Origin: Betaproteobacteria bacterium
Lineage (GTDB): Bacteria; Pseudomonadota; Gammaproteobacteria; Burkholderiales; Burkholderiaceae_A
NCBI GenBank assembly: GCA_016868255.1
Contig: VGHN01000001.1
Location: 62,001 to 126,000 of the forward strand
Direction of reading: 5' to 3'
DNA: 64,000 bases
Shown here: piece by piece, positions 54,409 through 62,121 of the stretch
Position numbering within the stretch: position 1 is the stretch's first letter
Layout: every line of letters starts with the position of its first letter
Notes under the pieces: generated by a model
Told to the model about the DNA's origin: nothing
What the model saw: only the letters and a program-made list of their open reading frames with translations
Database searches by the model: none
Position numbers and translations under genes: made by a program

Positions 54409-55599
54409 TTACTCGATGACTTTAGCGACGACGCCTGCGCCGACGGTTCTGCCGCCCTCGCGGATGGCAAAGCGCAGGCCCTGCTCCATGGCAATCGGGG
54501 CAATCAAGGTGACAACCATCTTCACATTGTCACCAGGCATGACCATCTCCGTGCCCGAGGGCAACTCCACCGAACCCGTCACATCGGTCGTGCGGAAGTA
54601 AAACTGCGGGCGGTAGTTGTTGAAAAACGGCGTGTGGCGCCCACCCTCTTCTTTAGAGAGCACATAAACCTCACACTCAAACTTGGTGTGCGGTGTGATC
54701 GAACCGGGCTTGGCCAGCACCTGACCACGCTCGACCTCCTCACGCTTGGTACCACGCAGCAACACACCCACGTTGTCACCAGCCTGGCCCTGATCGAGCA
54801 GCTTGCGAAACATCTCCACACCCGTGCAGGTCGTCTTGACCGTGGGCTTGATCCCCACAATCTCAATCTCCTCACCCACCTTCACAATCCCACGCTCCAC
54901 ACGGCCAGTCACCACCGTGCCACGGCCCGAGATCGAAAACACATCCTCAATAGGCATCAAAAACGCACCATCAATCGCACGCTCCGGCGTCGGAATGTAC
55001 GAGTCAAGCGCCTCGGCCAGCCTCATGATCGCGCCCTCGCCCAGATCCCCCTTGTCGCCCTCGAGCGCCAACTTGGCCGAGCCCTTCACAATCGGGGTGT
55101 CATCACCAGGAAATTCATACTTCGAGAGCAACTCACGCACTTCCATCTCAACGAGCTCCAACAACTCCGCATCGTCGACCATGTCGCACTTGTTCAAAAA
55201 CACAACGATGTAAGGCACACCCACCTGACGGGCCAACAAAATGTGCTCACGCGTCTGCGGCATCGGACCATCGGCAGCCGAACACACCAAAATCGCTCCA
55301 TCCATCTGCGCAGCACCCGTGATCATGTTCTTCACATAGTCAGCATGCCCCGGACAGTCCACATGCGCATAGTGACGCGACTGCGTCTCATACTCCACAT
55401 GCGCCGTGTTGATCGTAATGCCACGCGCCTTCTCCTCAGGCGCCGCATCAATCTGATCGTACCCCTTGGCCTCACCACCAAACTTCGACGACAACACCGT
55501 CGTAATCGCCGCCGTCAACGTCGTCTTCCCATGGTCCACATGACCAATCGTCCCAACATTCACATGCGGCTTCGTACGCTCAAACTTGCCCTTGGCCAT
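54409..55599 (-). CDS. tuf: Elongation factor Tu, copy 2 (tRNA-tufB operon)
   Basis: 396 residues, identical to copy 1 at 37986. The start is at 55599 ([12 protein letters not shown]); the ORF-track MLGSNG extension is upstream sequence. The DNA matches copy 1 without a visible difference over 54405-55602 (1198 bp), ending sharply 4 bp before the stop and 3 bp beyond the start codon, a pattern typical of gene conversion. Set between tRNA-Thr and tRNA-Trp. Confidence 0.99.
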   Translation of the reverse strand: MAKGKFERTKPHVNVGTIGHVDHGKTTLTAAITTVLSSKFGGEAKGYDQIDAAPEEKARGITINTAHVEYETQSRHYAHVDCPGHADYVKNMITGAAQMDGAILVCSAADGPMPQTREHILLARQVGVPYIVVFLNKCDMVDDAELLELVEMEVRELLSKYEFPGDDTPIVKGSAKLALEGDKGDLGEGAIMRLAEALDSYIPTPERAIDGAFLMPIEDVFSISGRGTVVTGRVERGIVKVGEEIEIVGIKPTVKTTCTGVEMFRKLLDQGQAGDNVGVLLRGTKREEVERGQVLAKPGSITPHTKFECEVYVLSKEEGGRHTPFFNNYRPQFYFRTTDVTGSVELPSGTEMVMPGDNVKMVVTLIAPIAMEQGLRFAIREGGRTVGAGVVAKVIE

Positions 55600-55642
55600 G
55601 CCATTACTCCCTAACAATTGACTGAACGAAAATTAAAAATCC

Positions 55643-55717
<75 letters not shown>

Positions 55718-55758
55718 AGATACGCGACCAACTGATGATGCGACCAACAAATTCTTAC

Positions 55759-55832
55759 TGGAGCGGGTGAAGGGAATCGAACCCTCGTCGTAAGCTTGGA
55801 AGGCTTCTGCTCTACCATTGAGCTACACCCGC
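55759..55832 (-). tRNA. tRNA-Gly (TCC anticodon)
   Basis: 74 nt with encoded CCA. Acceptor GCGGGTG/CACCCGC; anticodon loop CTTCCAA gives TCC; T arm AGGGTTCGATTCCCT. Middle of the Tyr-Gly-Thr cluster. Confidence 0.97.
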
Positions 55833-55841
55833 ACGCCCCAA

Positions 55842-55927
55842 TGGTGGAGGAGGTTGGATTCGAACCAACGTAGGCGTGCGCCAACAGATTTACAGTCTGC
55901 CCCCTTTAGCCACTCGGGCACCCCTCC
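55842..55927 (-). tRNA. tRNA-Tyr (GTA anticodon)
   Basis: 86 nt, class II with a long variable arm and encoded CCA. Acceptor GGAGGGG (with CCTCCTCC region), anticodon loop CTGTAAA gives GTA; T arm TTGGTTCGAATCCAA. First gene of the tRNA-tufB operon, directly behind a strong promoter. Confidence 0.97.
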
Positions 55928-55935
55928 ACGACGAA

Positions 55936-55970
55936 CCTTAAAGTATCCGTCTTTAAGGGGTGAGTGTCAA
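55936..55970 (-). promoter_or_regulatory. Strong promoter of the tRNA-Tyr-Gly-Thr-tufB operon with overlapping palindrome
   Basis: On the minus strand TTGACA (55965-55970, consensus), 17-bp spacer, GATACT (55942-55947). A perfect 8-bp inverted repeat CCTTAAAG-7 nt-CTTTAAGG (55936-55958) covers the -10 box and half of the spacer. Transcription would begin a few bases before tRNA-Tyr. The promoter starts 2 bp inside the boundary after the DUF3108 stop. Confidence 0.8.
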
Positions 55971-55971
55971 T

Positions 55972-56928
55972 TTACGGGGCGCTACGGATGGCCAGAAAAT
56001 CGAGGGCTCGGCCACTCGGTTCGGTATAGCGAATTCGCACCGGAAGGTGGCGATCGGTGGGGTCGAGCCAGACATCGATCAGGCCCATTCGGCGGCTGTC
56101 GATGGGGTCGCTGGTGACCCGTAGGGCGGGCACCAGGATTCCGCCTGGCAGGACCAGGTCTTCTTCATCGCCCACTTGAAAGGCCACGTGTTTGAGTTCT
56201 TTATCGGTGGCCAGAGGGAAAGTGAAACGCTGGCCTGGTGCCAGGCCACCCTTCTGAGATTCCCCGATCCAGGCAATTTGAAAGACCACACTGAGTCGGT
56301 CTTGAAGCCCCGCGGGGGCGGGCACCGTTGGGCCATCGGCCTTGAGGCGTGCGGTGTTTGTGGCAGCATCAAACACGCTCTCTTGCAAGCCACGTCTCGG
56401 CGTGTTTTGGCGATACCGCTGAGGGGCCAGTCCCTCCGGCGTAAGTTTGCCTTCGCTTCGTATCTCGACCGGACCACTGACAAATGCCGAGAGCCAGCCG
56501 ACCGCCCTCGCCACCAGCGCAATTTCATAGCGCTCTTCTCCGGGGTACCCAAGAACGATCTCACCGCGGCCGAGCGGCTGGCGATCCAGGCCAAACTCCC
56601 CCCAGTAGGCCTCCATTGCGAGCGCTCCCGACTTGGGCACCCGATCAATGGGTGGAGTCGGCGCACCGGCCTGCTGGGCCTGGGCTTTTTCAGTGGGGAC
56701 GGGCTCAACAGCCAACGGCTCTGGCGGTGGGGACTCGGGCCGCGCGTTCTGAACGGGAGCGACCGCGCCGGCCGGGGGGATGGGCCGCACCCAGGCGAAC
56801 TCGAGTGGCGGCGCTTCAATTGGCCTGGGTGTCAAGCGAAGCAACCACTGCAGATCGAGCCAGAGCAGGGCGAGCAAAAGCAGGTGTCCAAGGGTCACCC
56901 AGACGACGATTGCAGCACTGGTTCTCAT
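55972..56928 (-). CDS. DUF3108 domain-containing protein
   Basis: 318 residues. An N-terminal membrane anchor (IVVWVTLGHLLLLALLWLDLQWLL) and a Pro/Ala/Glu-rich linker (about residues 45-100, TonB-like in composition) precede a beta-rich C-terminal domain with GEIVLGYPGEERYEIALVARAVGWLSAF, SEGKLTPEGLAPQRY and DVWLDPTDRHLPVRIRYTEPSG, the pattern of DUF3108 proteins. Probably periplasmic and inner-membrane anchored. Function unknown; an envelope role is only inferred. Divergent from the PhaM-like gene with a 25-bp gap. Confidence 0.8.
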   Translation of the reverse strand: MRTSAAIVVWVTLGHLLLLALLWLDLQWLLRLTPRPIEAPPLEFAWVRPIPPAGAVAPVQNARPESPPPEPLAVEPVPTEKAQAQQAGAPTPPIDRVPKSGALAMEAYWGEFGLDRQPLGRGEIVLGYPGEERYEIALVARAVGWLSAFVSGPVEIRSEGKLTPEGLAPQRYRQNTPRRGLQESVFDAATNTARLKADGPTVPAPAGLQDRLSVVFQIAWIGESQKGGLAPGQRFTFPLATDKELKHVAFQVGDEEDLVLPGGILVPALRVTSDPIDSRRMGLIDVWLDPTDRHLPVRIRYTEPSGRALDFLAIRSAP

Positions 56929-56953
56929 TGGGCTTTCACCTTACACTGGCCCT

Positions 56954-57556
56954 GTGGAGAGTCCTAGTGATCCCTTCTCATTTCTACGGTCGGCCTGGCC
57001 CGAATGGTCCGGCAGTGGCCTGTCCGGTTTTGGTGTGCCGAATGCCTTTTTACCAAGCATGGACCTTGCGGAGATCGAGAAGCGAATCGCAGATCTCAAG
57101 AGCGTTGAGCATTGGCTCACCCTTAACCTAAATATGGTCAAGGCAACCCTCCAGGCCTTCGAGATCCAGCGAGGCACATTGATGAATCTGCGCGCGTTTC
57201 AGGAGAGCATGGCTCCATCGGACCATTCCGCCGACGGCCCCGCTCCCGATTCGGCAAGCCCCACCTCAACCGCCTCTGGTGTGCAAAATCCCAACGGCAT
57301 GGCCATGGCCGCTGCAAGCCAGTCGGCTTGGCTCTGGAATCAGCTCCAATCCCAGTTCAATCAGATGGCGAGCCTCGCCGAATCCGGATCGGAGCCATTC
57401 GAAAAGAGCAGTGAGGGAGGGGATAAAACACCGAAGGCACAGGCACCGAAGGGGAAGACCTCGGAGTCAAGGGCCAAAGTCAGGGCCGCTTCCAAGCCAG
57501 CTGATACAGCGCGTTCAACCACAGCCCCCAAAAAACCGAGTACAAAAAAAACCTAG
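56954..57556 (+). CDS. phaM: PhaM-like polyhydroxybutyrate granule-associated protein
   Basis: About 200 residues from the GTG at 56954 (VESPSDPFSFLRSAWPEW). The conserved PhaM-like core is PSMDLAEIEKRIADLKSVEHWLTLNLNMVKATLQAFEIQRGTL, a predicted helical coiled segment; the C terminus is Lys/Ala/Pro-rich (SRAKVRAASKPADTARSTTAPKKPSTKK), resembling histone-like tails. In Ralstonia eutropha PhaM activates PHB synthase and links granules to the nucleoid. No phaC is in this window. The first 58 ORF residues are upstream sequence over the DUF3108 gene. Converges with carH (4-nt overlap). Confidence 0.75.
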   Translation: MESPSDPFSFLRSAWPEWSGSGLSGFGVPNAFLPSMDLAEIEKRIADLKSVEHWLTLNLNMVKATLQAFEIQRGTLMNLRAFQESMAPSDHSADGPAPDSASPTSTASGVQNPNGMAMAAASQSAWLWNQLQSQFNQMASLAESGSEPFEKSSEGGDKTPKAQAPKGKTSESRAKVRAASKPADTARSTTAPKKPSTKKT

Positions 57557-58482
57557 TCGCGCGCCCGGTTCCGCCACGCACTGACGGCCTCTCCCAATTC
57601 GGAGAGATCGGTGACGACCTTGACGCCATCGGGAATACGCCTCTGTCGCAAGGCCTGGGAGCGACCACCCGCCCAGATATCAACATGAAGTGGAAGCTTC
57701 GAGCGAAGTTCTGTGAGCCCCTGAATGACCATCGTGGGGTTGGCCACCGATGAGAAGGAGAGCGCCACCACATCGATTTCCTGAGACTTCGTCGCCAGGG
57801 CAATATCCCATATCGGTGTCTGAACACCGAGCGACAGGCATCGGCAACCCTCTAGGGCCAGCAGGGCCTCGACCATCAGTAACCCCATTCCGTGGGACTC
57901 TGTTGGGAATGTTGTGAGCAGAACACGTGGCCGGGAGGCTGGATGCGGGATGGTGCTTATCGCATTTCGAAGAACAACCTGCATGCTCTCCGTAAAGAGG
58001 TGCTCCTCATAGATTTCAAGCTGACCCCTGGCCCAGGCATCACCCACTTGGTCAATTAGCGGGGCGACCACCTCGGTCACAAAGCGGGCCAAGCCATGAC
58101 GCAACACCCGCTGGCCCAGCTGCCGACGCAACTCTTCAATTTGGTGGGCCCGGGTGAGTTCCATGAACATCTCGAGGTCGGCCGCCTGGTCCCCCGAAGG
58201 GACCAGAAGTGATGACGGCAGCTGCTCCGAGAGTGCACGCAGACTTTCATCGGGCAGACCGATGATTTTCCCCGGGCGGTGGCCGGCGTCCAAGAGACGC
58301 CGAATCAGTCGAAGCCGGTCGACTTGATCCAAGGAGTAGATGCGCTCACCGAAAGCGTCTCGCTGCGGAACGGGGAAGCCATATCGACGCTCCCAGACCC
58401 TCAGAGTGTCCTTGGACAAACCCGTATCGCGCTCTACGGCAGCGATACTCAGAAAAACTGGCGATTGGACGGCTTGGTCCAT
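57553..58482 (-). CDS. MerR-family B12-dependent photoreceptor repressor (CarH/LitR type)
   Basis: 309 residues from the ATG at 58482. A MerR winged helix (IAAVERDTGLSKDTLRVWERRYGFPVPQRDAFGERIYS) is followed by a helical bundle and a cobalamin-binding Rossmann domain. The photoreceptor signature Wx9EH is intact (W150...E160-H161 in WARGQLEIYEEH), and the lower axial ligand motif ExHxxG is present (ESHGMG, H197). In CarH, adenosylcobalamin supports DNA-bound tetramers in the dark and light breaks them, derepressing targets. It is divergent from the gpx-folE2-lipid cluster across an 89-bp gap, so that cluster and itself are the expected targets. Confidence 0.9.
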   Translation of the reverse strand: MDQAVQSPVFLSIAAVERDTGLSKDTLRVWERRYGFPVPQRDAFGERIYSLDQVDRLRLIRRLLDAGHRPGKIIGLPDESLRALSEQLPSSLLVPSGDQAADLEMFMELTRAHQIEELRRQLGQRVLRHGLARFVTEVVAPLIDQVGDAWARGQLEIYEEHLFTESMQVVLRNAISTIPHPASRPRVLLTTFPTESHGMGLLMVEALLALEGCRCLSLGVQTPIWDIALATKSQEIDVVALSFSSVANPTMVIQGLTELRSKLPLHVDIWAGGRSQALRQRRIPDGVKVVTDLSELGEAVSAWRNRARD

Positions 58483-58507
58483 GGCATTTGCCTCAAAATA
58501 ACCGCAT

Positions 58508-58554
58508 TTGTCGTAGACAATTGGTTGACGCATCTACGTTCTTGTATCTAGTAT
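58508..58554 (+). promoter_or_regulatory. Divergent control region between carH-like gene and gpx cluster
   Basis: A palindrome TTGTC-GTA-GACAA (58508-58520) lies next to a possible plus-strand promoter TTGACG (58525-58530) with TAGTAT 18 bp on (58549-58554). CGTAGA/TCTACG half-sites (58512-58517 and 58533-58538) and two ATCTA repeats 14 bp apart also occur. Good candidate operator of the MerR-type repressor; no consensus was matched against a database. Confidence 0.5.
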
Positions 58555-58571
58555 AGGTCACGGTAACTTCA

Positions 58572-59198
58572 ATGGCTAGGACAAAATTGAAAAAGTCATT
58601 CGTCCAAAGGGATTTTCTAGTGGCTTTGGCGCTGGCCTTGGCCATCTTGGGTCTTCCAGCGGTCGCCTCGGCGAACAGCTGCCCCAGCCTCCTGAACAAG
58701 ACATTCCCGAGACTCCAGGACGACGTGCCCCAGTCGCTTTGTCAATATGCAGGCAACGTGGTTTTGGTGGTCAATACCGCCAGCTACTGTGGCTTTACCA
58801 AGCAATACGAGGGCCTCGAGTCCCTCCACAAGCGCTACTCGAACAAGGGACTTGTTGTGCTGGGCTTCCCATCGAATGATTTCAGCCAAGAGCCAGGCAG
58901 CAATAAAGAGATTGCAGAGTTCTGCACCAATACCTTCTCGGTGAAGTTCCCGATGTTTGCCAAAACTGCTGTCAAGGGTCCCCAGGCCAACCCCCTCTTT
59001 GCGGACCTCATACGTCAGTCAGATGCGCCCGGCTGGAATTTCCACAAGTACCTGATCGACAGGGATGGAAAACTCTTCCGAAGCTACTCCAGCATGGTCG
59101 ATCCAACCGGTCGGCGCATGGTCTCTGACATCGAGACCCTCCTCGCCCAGACCCGCTCCCCTTCTTCCGCACCAGCCCCGCAGAAAGTCCGCCAATGA
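58572..59198 (+). CDS. Exported glutathione peroxidase family protein (cysteine type)
   Basis: 208 residues. A signal peptide (FLVALALALAILGLPAVASA) suggests periplasmic location, unusual for this normally cytoplasmic family. The peroxidatic cysteine is C73 in NTASYCGFTKQYEGLE; LGFPSNDFSQEPGSNKEI and GWNFHKYLIDRDGKL supply the conserved Asn/Trp region. The residue is Cys (TGT), not selenocysteine. First gene of the putative light-induced cluster; its stop overlaps folE2 by 4 nt (ATGA). Likely removes lipid hydroperoxides, perhaps with thioredoxin-type reductants. Confidence 0.9.
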   Translation: MARTKLKKSFVQRDFLVALALALAILGLPAVASANSCPSLLNKTFPRLQDDVPQSLCQYAGNVVLVVNTASYCGFTKQYEGLESLHKRYSNKGLVVLGFPSNDFSQEPGSNKEIAEFCTNTFSVKFPMFAKTAVKGPQANPLFADLIRQSDAPGWNFHKYLIDRDGKLFRSYSSMVDPTGRRMVSDIETLLAQTRSPSSAPAPQKVRQ

Positions 59199-59995
59199 AC
59201 GCTCCCGAGAGAATCCTCCCCTGCACGCTTCCCGATGTGCAATCGATGAAGGACACCCGTCGACTCCCGATACAAAAGGTGGGGGTTAAGGCGCTGCGCC
59301 ATCCCTGCAGAGTCGTCACATCAACGGGCAGCCAACCCTCCATCGCAACCGTTGAGATGACTGTGTCTCTGCCTGCCGAGGAGAAGGGAACCCACATGTC
59401 TCGATTTATCGAGGTATTCCAAAACTTTGAGGAGCCCTTGGATTACACATCGGTCGGACATCTAATGGACCGAATGCTGGCGCGTCTGCAGGCGGCCGAT
59501 GGCTTCATGCGCATTGACTTGCCCTACTTCGTTCGCAAGGCGGCACCGGTCTCCGGTGTCGAGTCACTCATGGACTATGAAGTCAGCTGGGTGGCCGAGT
59601 CGCGGGGGGGCGCCAAGACAGTTTCACTTCGCGTGGTGGTTCCGGTCACCAGCCTCTGCCCGTGTTCGAAGAACATCTCCGACTACGGCGCCCACAACCA
59701 GCGCTCCCACGTCACCATTCATGCAGACCTAGTGGGCGCGGCTCGGGTCGAGGACATGATCGCGGCGGCCGAATCGGCCGCATCCTGTGAACTCTGGGGC
59801 TTGCTCAAGCGACCCGATGAGAAATACGTAACGGAACGCGCCTATGACAATCCAAAATTTGTCGAAGATCTGGTGAGAGACATTGCCATGAACCTCAAGG
59901 CGCACCCGGCGGTCGGCTCGTTCACGGTCGAGTCAGAGAACTTTGAGTCCATCCACAACCACTCCGCCTACGCCCTGATCGAGCATCGGGCCTGA
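59195..59995 (+). CDS. folE2: GTP cyclohydrolase FolE2 (type IB)
   Basis: 266 residues; metal-flexible enzyme converting GTP to dihydroneopterin triphosphate. Diagnostic segments are LPCTLPDVQSMKDTRRLPIQKVGVK, VVVPVTSLCPCSKNISDYGAHNQRS (catalytic/metal cysteine) and FESIHNHSAYALIEH. FolE2 commonly replaces FolE under zinc limitation, but folE paralogues also recur in light-responsive LitR clusters, where a pterin or folate chromophore for photolyase is a plausible purpose. Coupled to gpx by a 4-nt overlap. Confidence 0.94.
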   Translation: MNAPERILPCTLPDVQSMKDTRRLPIQKVGVKALRHPCRVVTSTGSQPSIATVEMTVSLPAEEKGTHMSRFIEVFQNFEEPLDYTSVGHLMDRMLARLQAADGFMRIDLPYFVRKAAPVSGVESLMDYEVSWVAESRGGAKTVSLRVVVPVTSLCPCSKNISDYGAHNQRSHVTIHADLVGAARVEDMIAAAESAASCELWGLLKRPDEKYVTERAYDNPKFVEDLVRDIAMNLKAHPAVGSFTVESENFESIHNHSAYALIEHRA

Positions 59996-60005
59996 GCGAG
60001 CGAGC

Positions 60006-61349
60006 ATGCTCGACTCCCGCCCCCGTGTGGTCGTTGTTGGCAGTGGAATTGCTGGGCTTTCGGCTGCCTGGCACCTGCGCAAAGACTGCCATGTCACCTT
60101 GCTCGAGGCCAACGATCGGCTTGGGGGACATACCCACACCCACGAAATTGAACTCCATGGGGTTCGGGGCCCTGTCGACACCGGCTTCATCGTTTTTAAC
60201 CACCGCACCTATCCTGAGATCAAGTCGTGGTTTGCGGAACTAGGGGTTCTCACCCACGCGGCCGAAATGTCCTTCTCGGTCTCTCGTGACAACAGTGGGT
60301 TCGAGTGGGCCGGGCATAGCCTGACGGGTCTGTTTGCTCAGCCCTCCAATCTGCTCTCACCGAGTTTCTGGAGGATGCTCTTCGACATCCTTCGATTCCA
60401 TCGGCAGGCGCCTGCGCTCCTCGAGAAGATCGAGTCGGGTGCCCATGCCCCAATGAGTCTTGGCCAAATGCTCGAGCAGCGCGGCTACAGCCAATCGTTC
60501 CAATCGGGGTACCTCCTGCCGATGGCGGGGGCGATTTGGTCTTGCCCGGCCGAGCAAATGCGGGCCTTCCCATTTGCCAGCTTCACACGGTTCTGCGTCA
60601 ATCACGGCCTCTTGCAGATTGCCAATCGGCCACAATGGTTCAGCGTATTAGGGGGGAGCCAGCGTTACATTGAGCGCATGCTCAATCGTGTCGAGCAAGA
60701 AGGGCATCGCATTGAGGTGCGGCTTGGCCACCGCGTTGAGCAACTCACTCCGATGGCCGACGGGAGTGTCAAAGTCATTGGCACCCAGGCGGATGGGTTG
60801 CCTTTTGCGCTGATCGCCAAAGGCGCGGTGCTGGCCGGCCACACCGACCAGTCCGCCAAGGTAGTGGGATTCAGTGGCCTGCCAGCGGCTGAGTTCCTCT
60901 CACAATTTCGTTATCAATCGAATACTGCCTACCTTCACACCGATGAAGCCCTAATGCCCAAGCGCAAGAATGCCTGGGCCGCGTGGAACTACCGTGCAAC
61001 CCCAGGCGCCTCCACCGTTTCGGTCACATACTGGATGAATCAGCTCCAGAGTCTGCCCTTCAATGTTCCAGTGCTTGTGAGTCTCAACCCAGATTCACCA
61101 CCGCTTCCAGACAAGACCATTTCACGAATGGAGTACGACCACCCGATCTTTGATTCTGCGGCCATGGCAGCACGGCAAGAGATTCTGAAGCGGCAAGGCC
61201 AGGGCCAGGTCTGGTTCGCGGGTGCATGGATGGGCTATGGTTTTCATGAGGATGGCTTCCGAAGTGGGCGCCAAGCGGCTGAAGGCCTACTGCAGCAGCT
61301 ACGTCGAGAGCAAGTCGCTTCGGGAAAAGCCGATCGACTCGCAGCATGA
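60006..61349 (+). CDS. FAD-dependent NAD(P)-binding oxidoreductase (amine-oxidase/desaturase-like)
   Basis: 447 residues. Dinucleotide-binding VVVVGSGIAGLSAAWHL followed by LLEANDRLGGHTHTHEIE and DTGFIVFNHRTYPEI; C-terminal FAD motif VWFAGAWMGYGFHEDGFRSGRQAAEGLL. This family is repeatedly encoded beside DUF1365 and cyclopropane-fatty-acid synthase genes and is suspected to act on unsaturated fatty acyl chains; the reaction is not established. 10 bp after folE2. Confidence 0.88.
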   Translation: MLDSRPRVVVVGSGIAGLSAAWHLRKDCHVTLLEANDRLGGHTHTHEIELHGVRGPVDTGFIVFNHRTYPEIKSWFAELGVLTHAAEMSFSVSRDNSGFEWAGHSLTGLFAQPSNLLSPSFWRMLFDILRFHRQAPALLEKIESGAHAPMSLGQMLEQRGYSQSFQSGYLLPMAGAIWSCPAEQMRAFPFASFTRFCVNHGLLQIANRPQWFSVLGGSQRYIERMLNRVEQEGHRIEVRLGHRVEQLTPMADGSVKVIGTQADGLPFALIAKGAVLAGHTDQSAKVVGFSGLPAAEFLSQFRYQSNTAYLHTDEALMPKRKNAWAAWNYRATPGASTVSVTYWMNQLQSLPFNVPVLVSLNPDSPPLPDKTISRMEYDHPIFDSAAMAARQEILKRQGQGQVWFAGAWMGYGFHEDGFRSGRQAAEGLLQQLRREQVASGKADRLAA

Positions 61350-61386
61350 GGCACTCCGGTTGAGCGAGTCCCACTGCCCAAGGCTC

Positions 61387-62121
61387 ATGCGTGGACTGGT
61401 CATCCACACGCGCAAGTCGCCTCGCTTTCACCAGTTTCGAGCACGTGTCACAACAGTCCAACTTCCTCTGCGGAGCCTCGCTGCGAAGATGGCGACTCCG
61501 GGATTTGGCTGGGCAATCGATCGGTGGGCGCTTCTTTCAGTCCACCGACAAGACCACGGCGATGGACGTCCCCTGCTGGAGTGGGCAGAAGCACAACTCT
61601 TGAACGCGGGAATCACCGAGGCCGATGGGGAGATTTGGTTGAGTTGCCTGCCCCGAATGCTGGGCTATGTCTTCAAGCCAGTGAGTTTCTGGTTCTGTGA
61701 GAACAAGGCAGGAGACGTCGTTGCCATCTTGGCCGAGGTCAACAACACCTTTGGTGATCGACACGCCTACGTTCTTGATTGCCGGCCTGGATATCGAGAC
61801 GGTCAAACCATCGGGCAGGAGAAACGGTTTTACGTCTCCCCCTTCTTCCCCGAACGGGGCCATTACCAGTTTCGCTTTCACCATGAAAAAAACGCTGCAG
61901 GGACCTCGTTGGCAAGAATTGAGGTCGTCGAGGGACATGGTGCCGCGCTTATCACCAGCATCAGTGGACGCACCAAGCCGCTCACCCACGCCTCTGCAAG
62001 CGCTGCGTGGATTGCCCACCCGCTCAGCAGTCTCTCCGTCATCGCACTCATTCACTGGCAGGCCCTCATTCTATGGATCAAACGCGTACCACTCTTCCCC
62101 CGGCGACCCTCAACGGTCTAA
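61387..62121 (+). CDS. DUF1365 family protein
   Basis: 244 residues from the ATG at 61387 (MRGLVIHTRKSPRFHQFRARV); a TTG at 61360 is an alternative, and the ORF-track start at 61222 lies inside the oxidoreductase gene. Family features are SCLPRMLGYVFKPVSFWFCENKAGDVVAILAEVNNTFGDRHAYVL, KRFYVSPFFPERGHYQFRF and a C-terminal hydrophobic stretch. Nearly always found with the FAD oxidoreductase and CFA synthase. Biochemical role unknown; linked to fatty-acid modification by context. Ends inside the next gene (49-nt overlap). Confidence 0.88.
   Translation: MRGLVIHTRKSPRFHQFRARVTTVQLPLRSLAAKMATPGFGWAIDRWALLSVHRQDHGDGRPLLEWAEAQLLNAGITEADGEIWLSCLPRMLGYVFKPVSFWFCENKAGDVVAILAEVNNTFGDRHAYVLDCRPGYRDGQTIGQEKRFYVSPFFPERGHYQFRFHHEKNAAGTSLARIEVVEGHGAALITSISGRTKPLTHASASAAWIAHPLSSLSVIALIHWQALILWIKRVPLFPRRPSTV

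Noticed and set aside
58780-58800. Possible selenocysteine glutathione peroxidase
   Set aside because: The active-site codon is TGT (cysteine); there is no in-frame TGA and no SECIS-like need.
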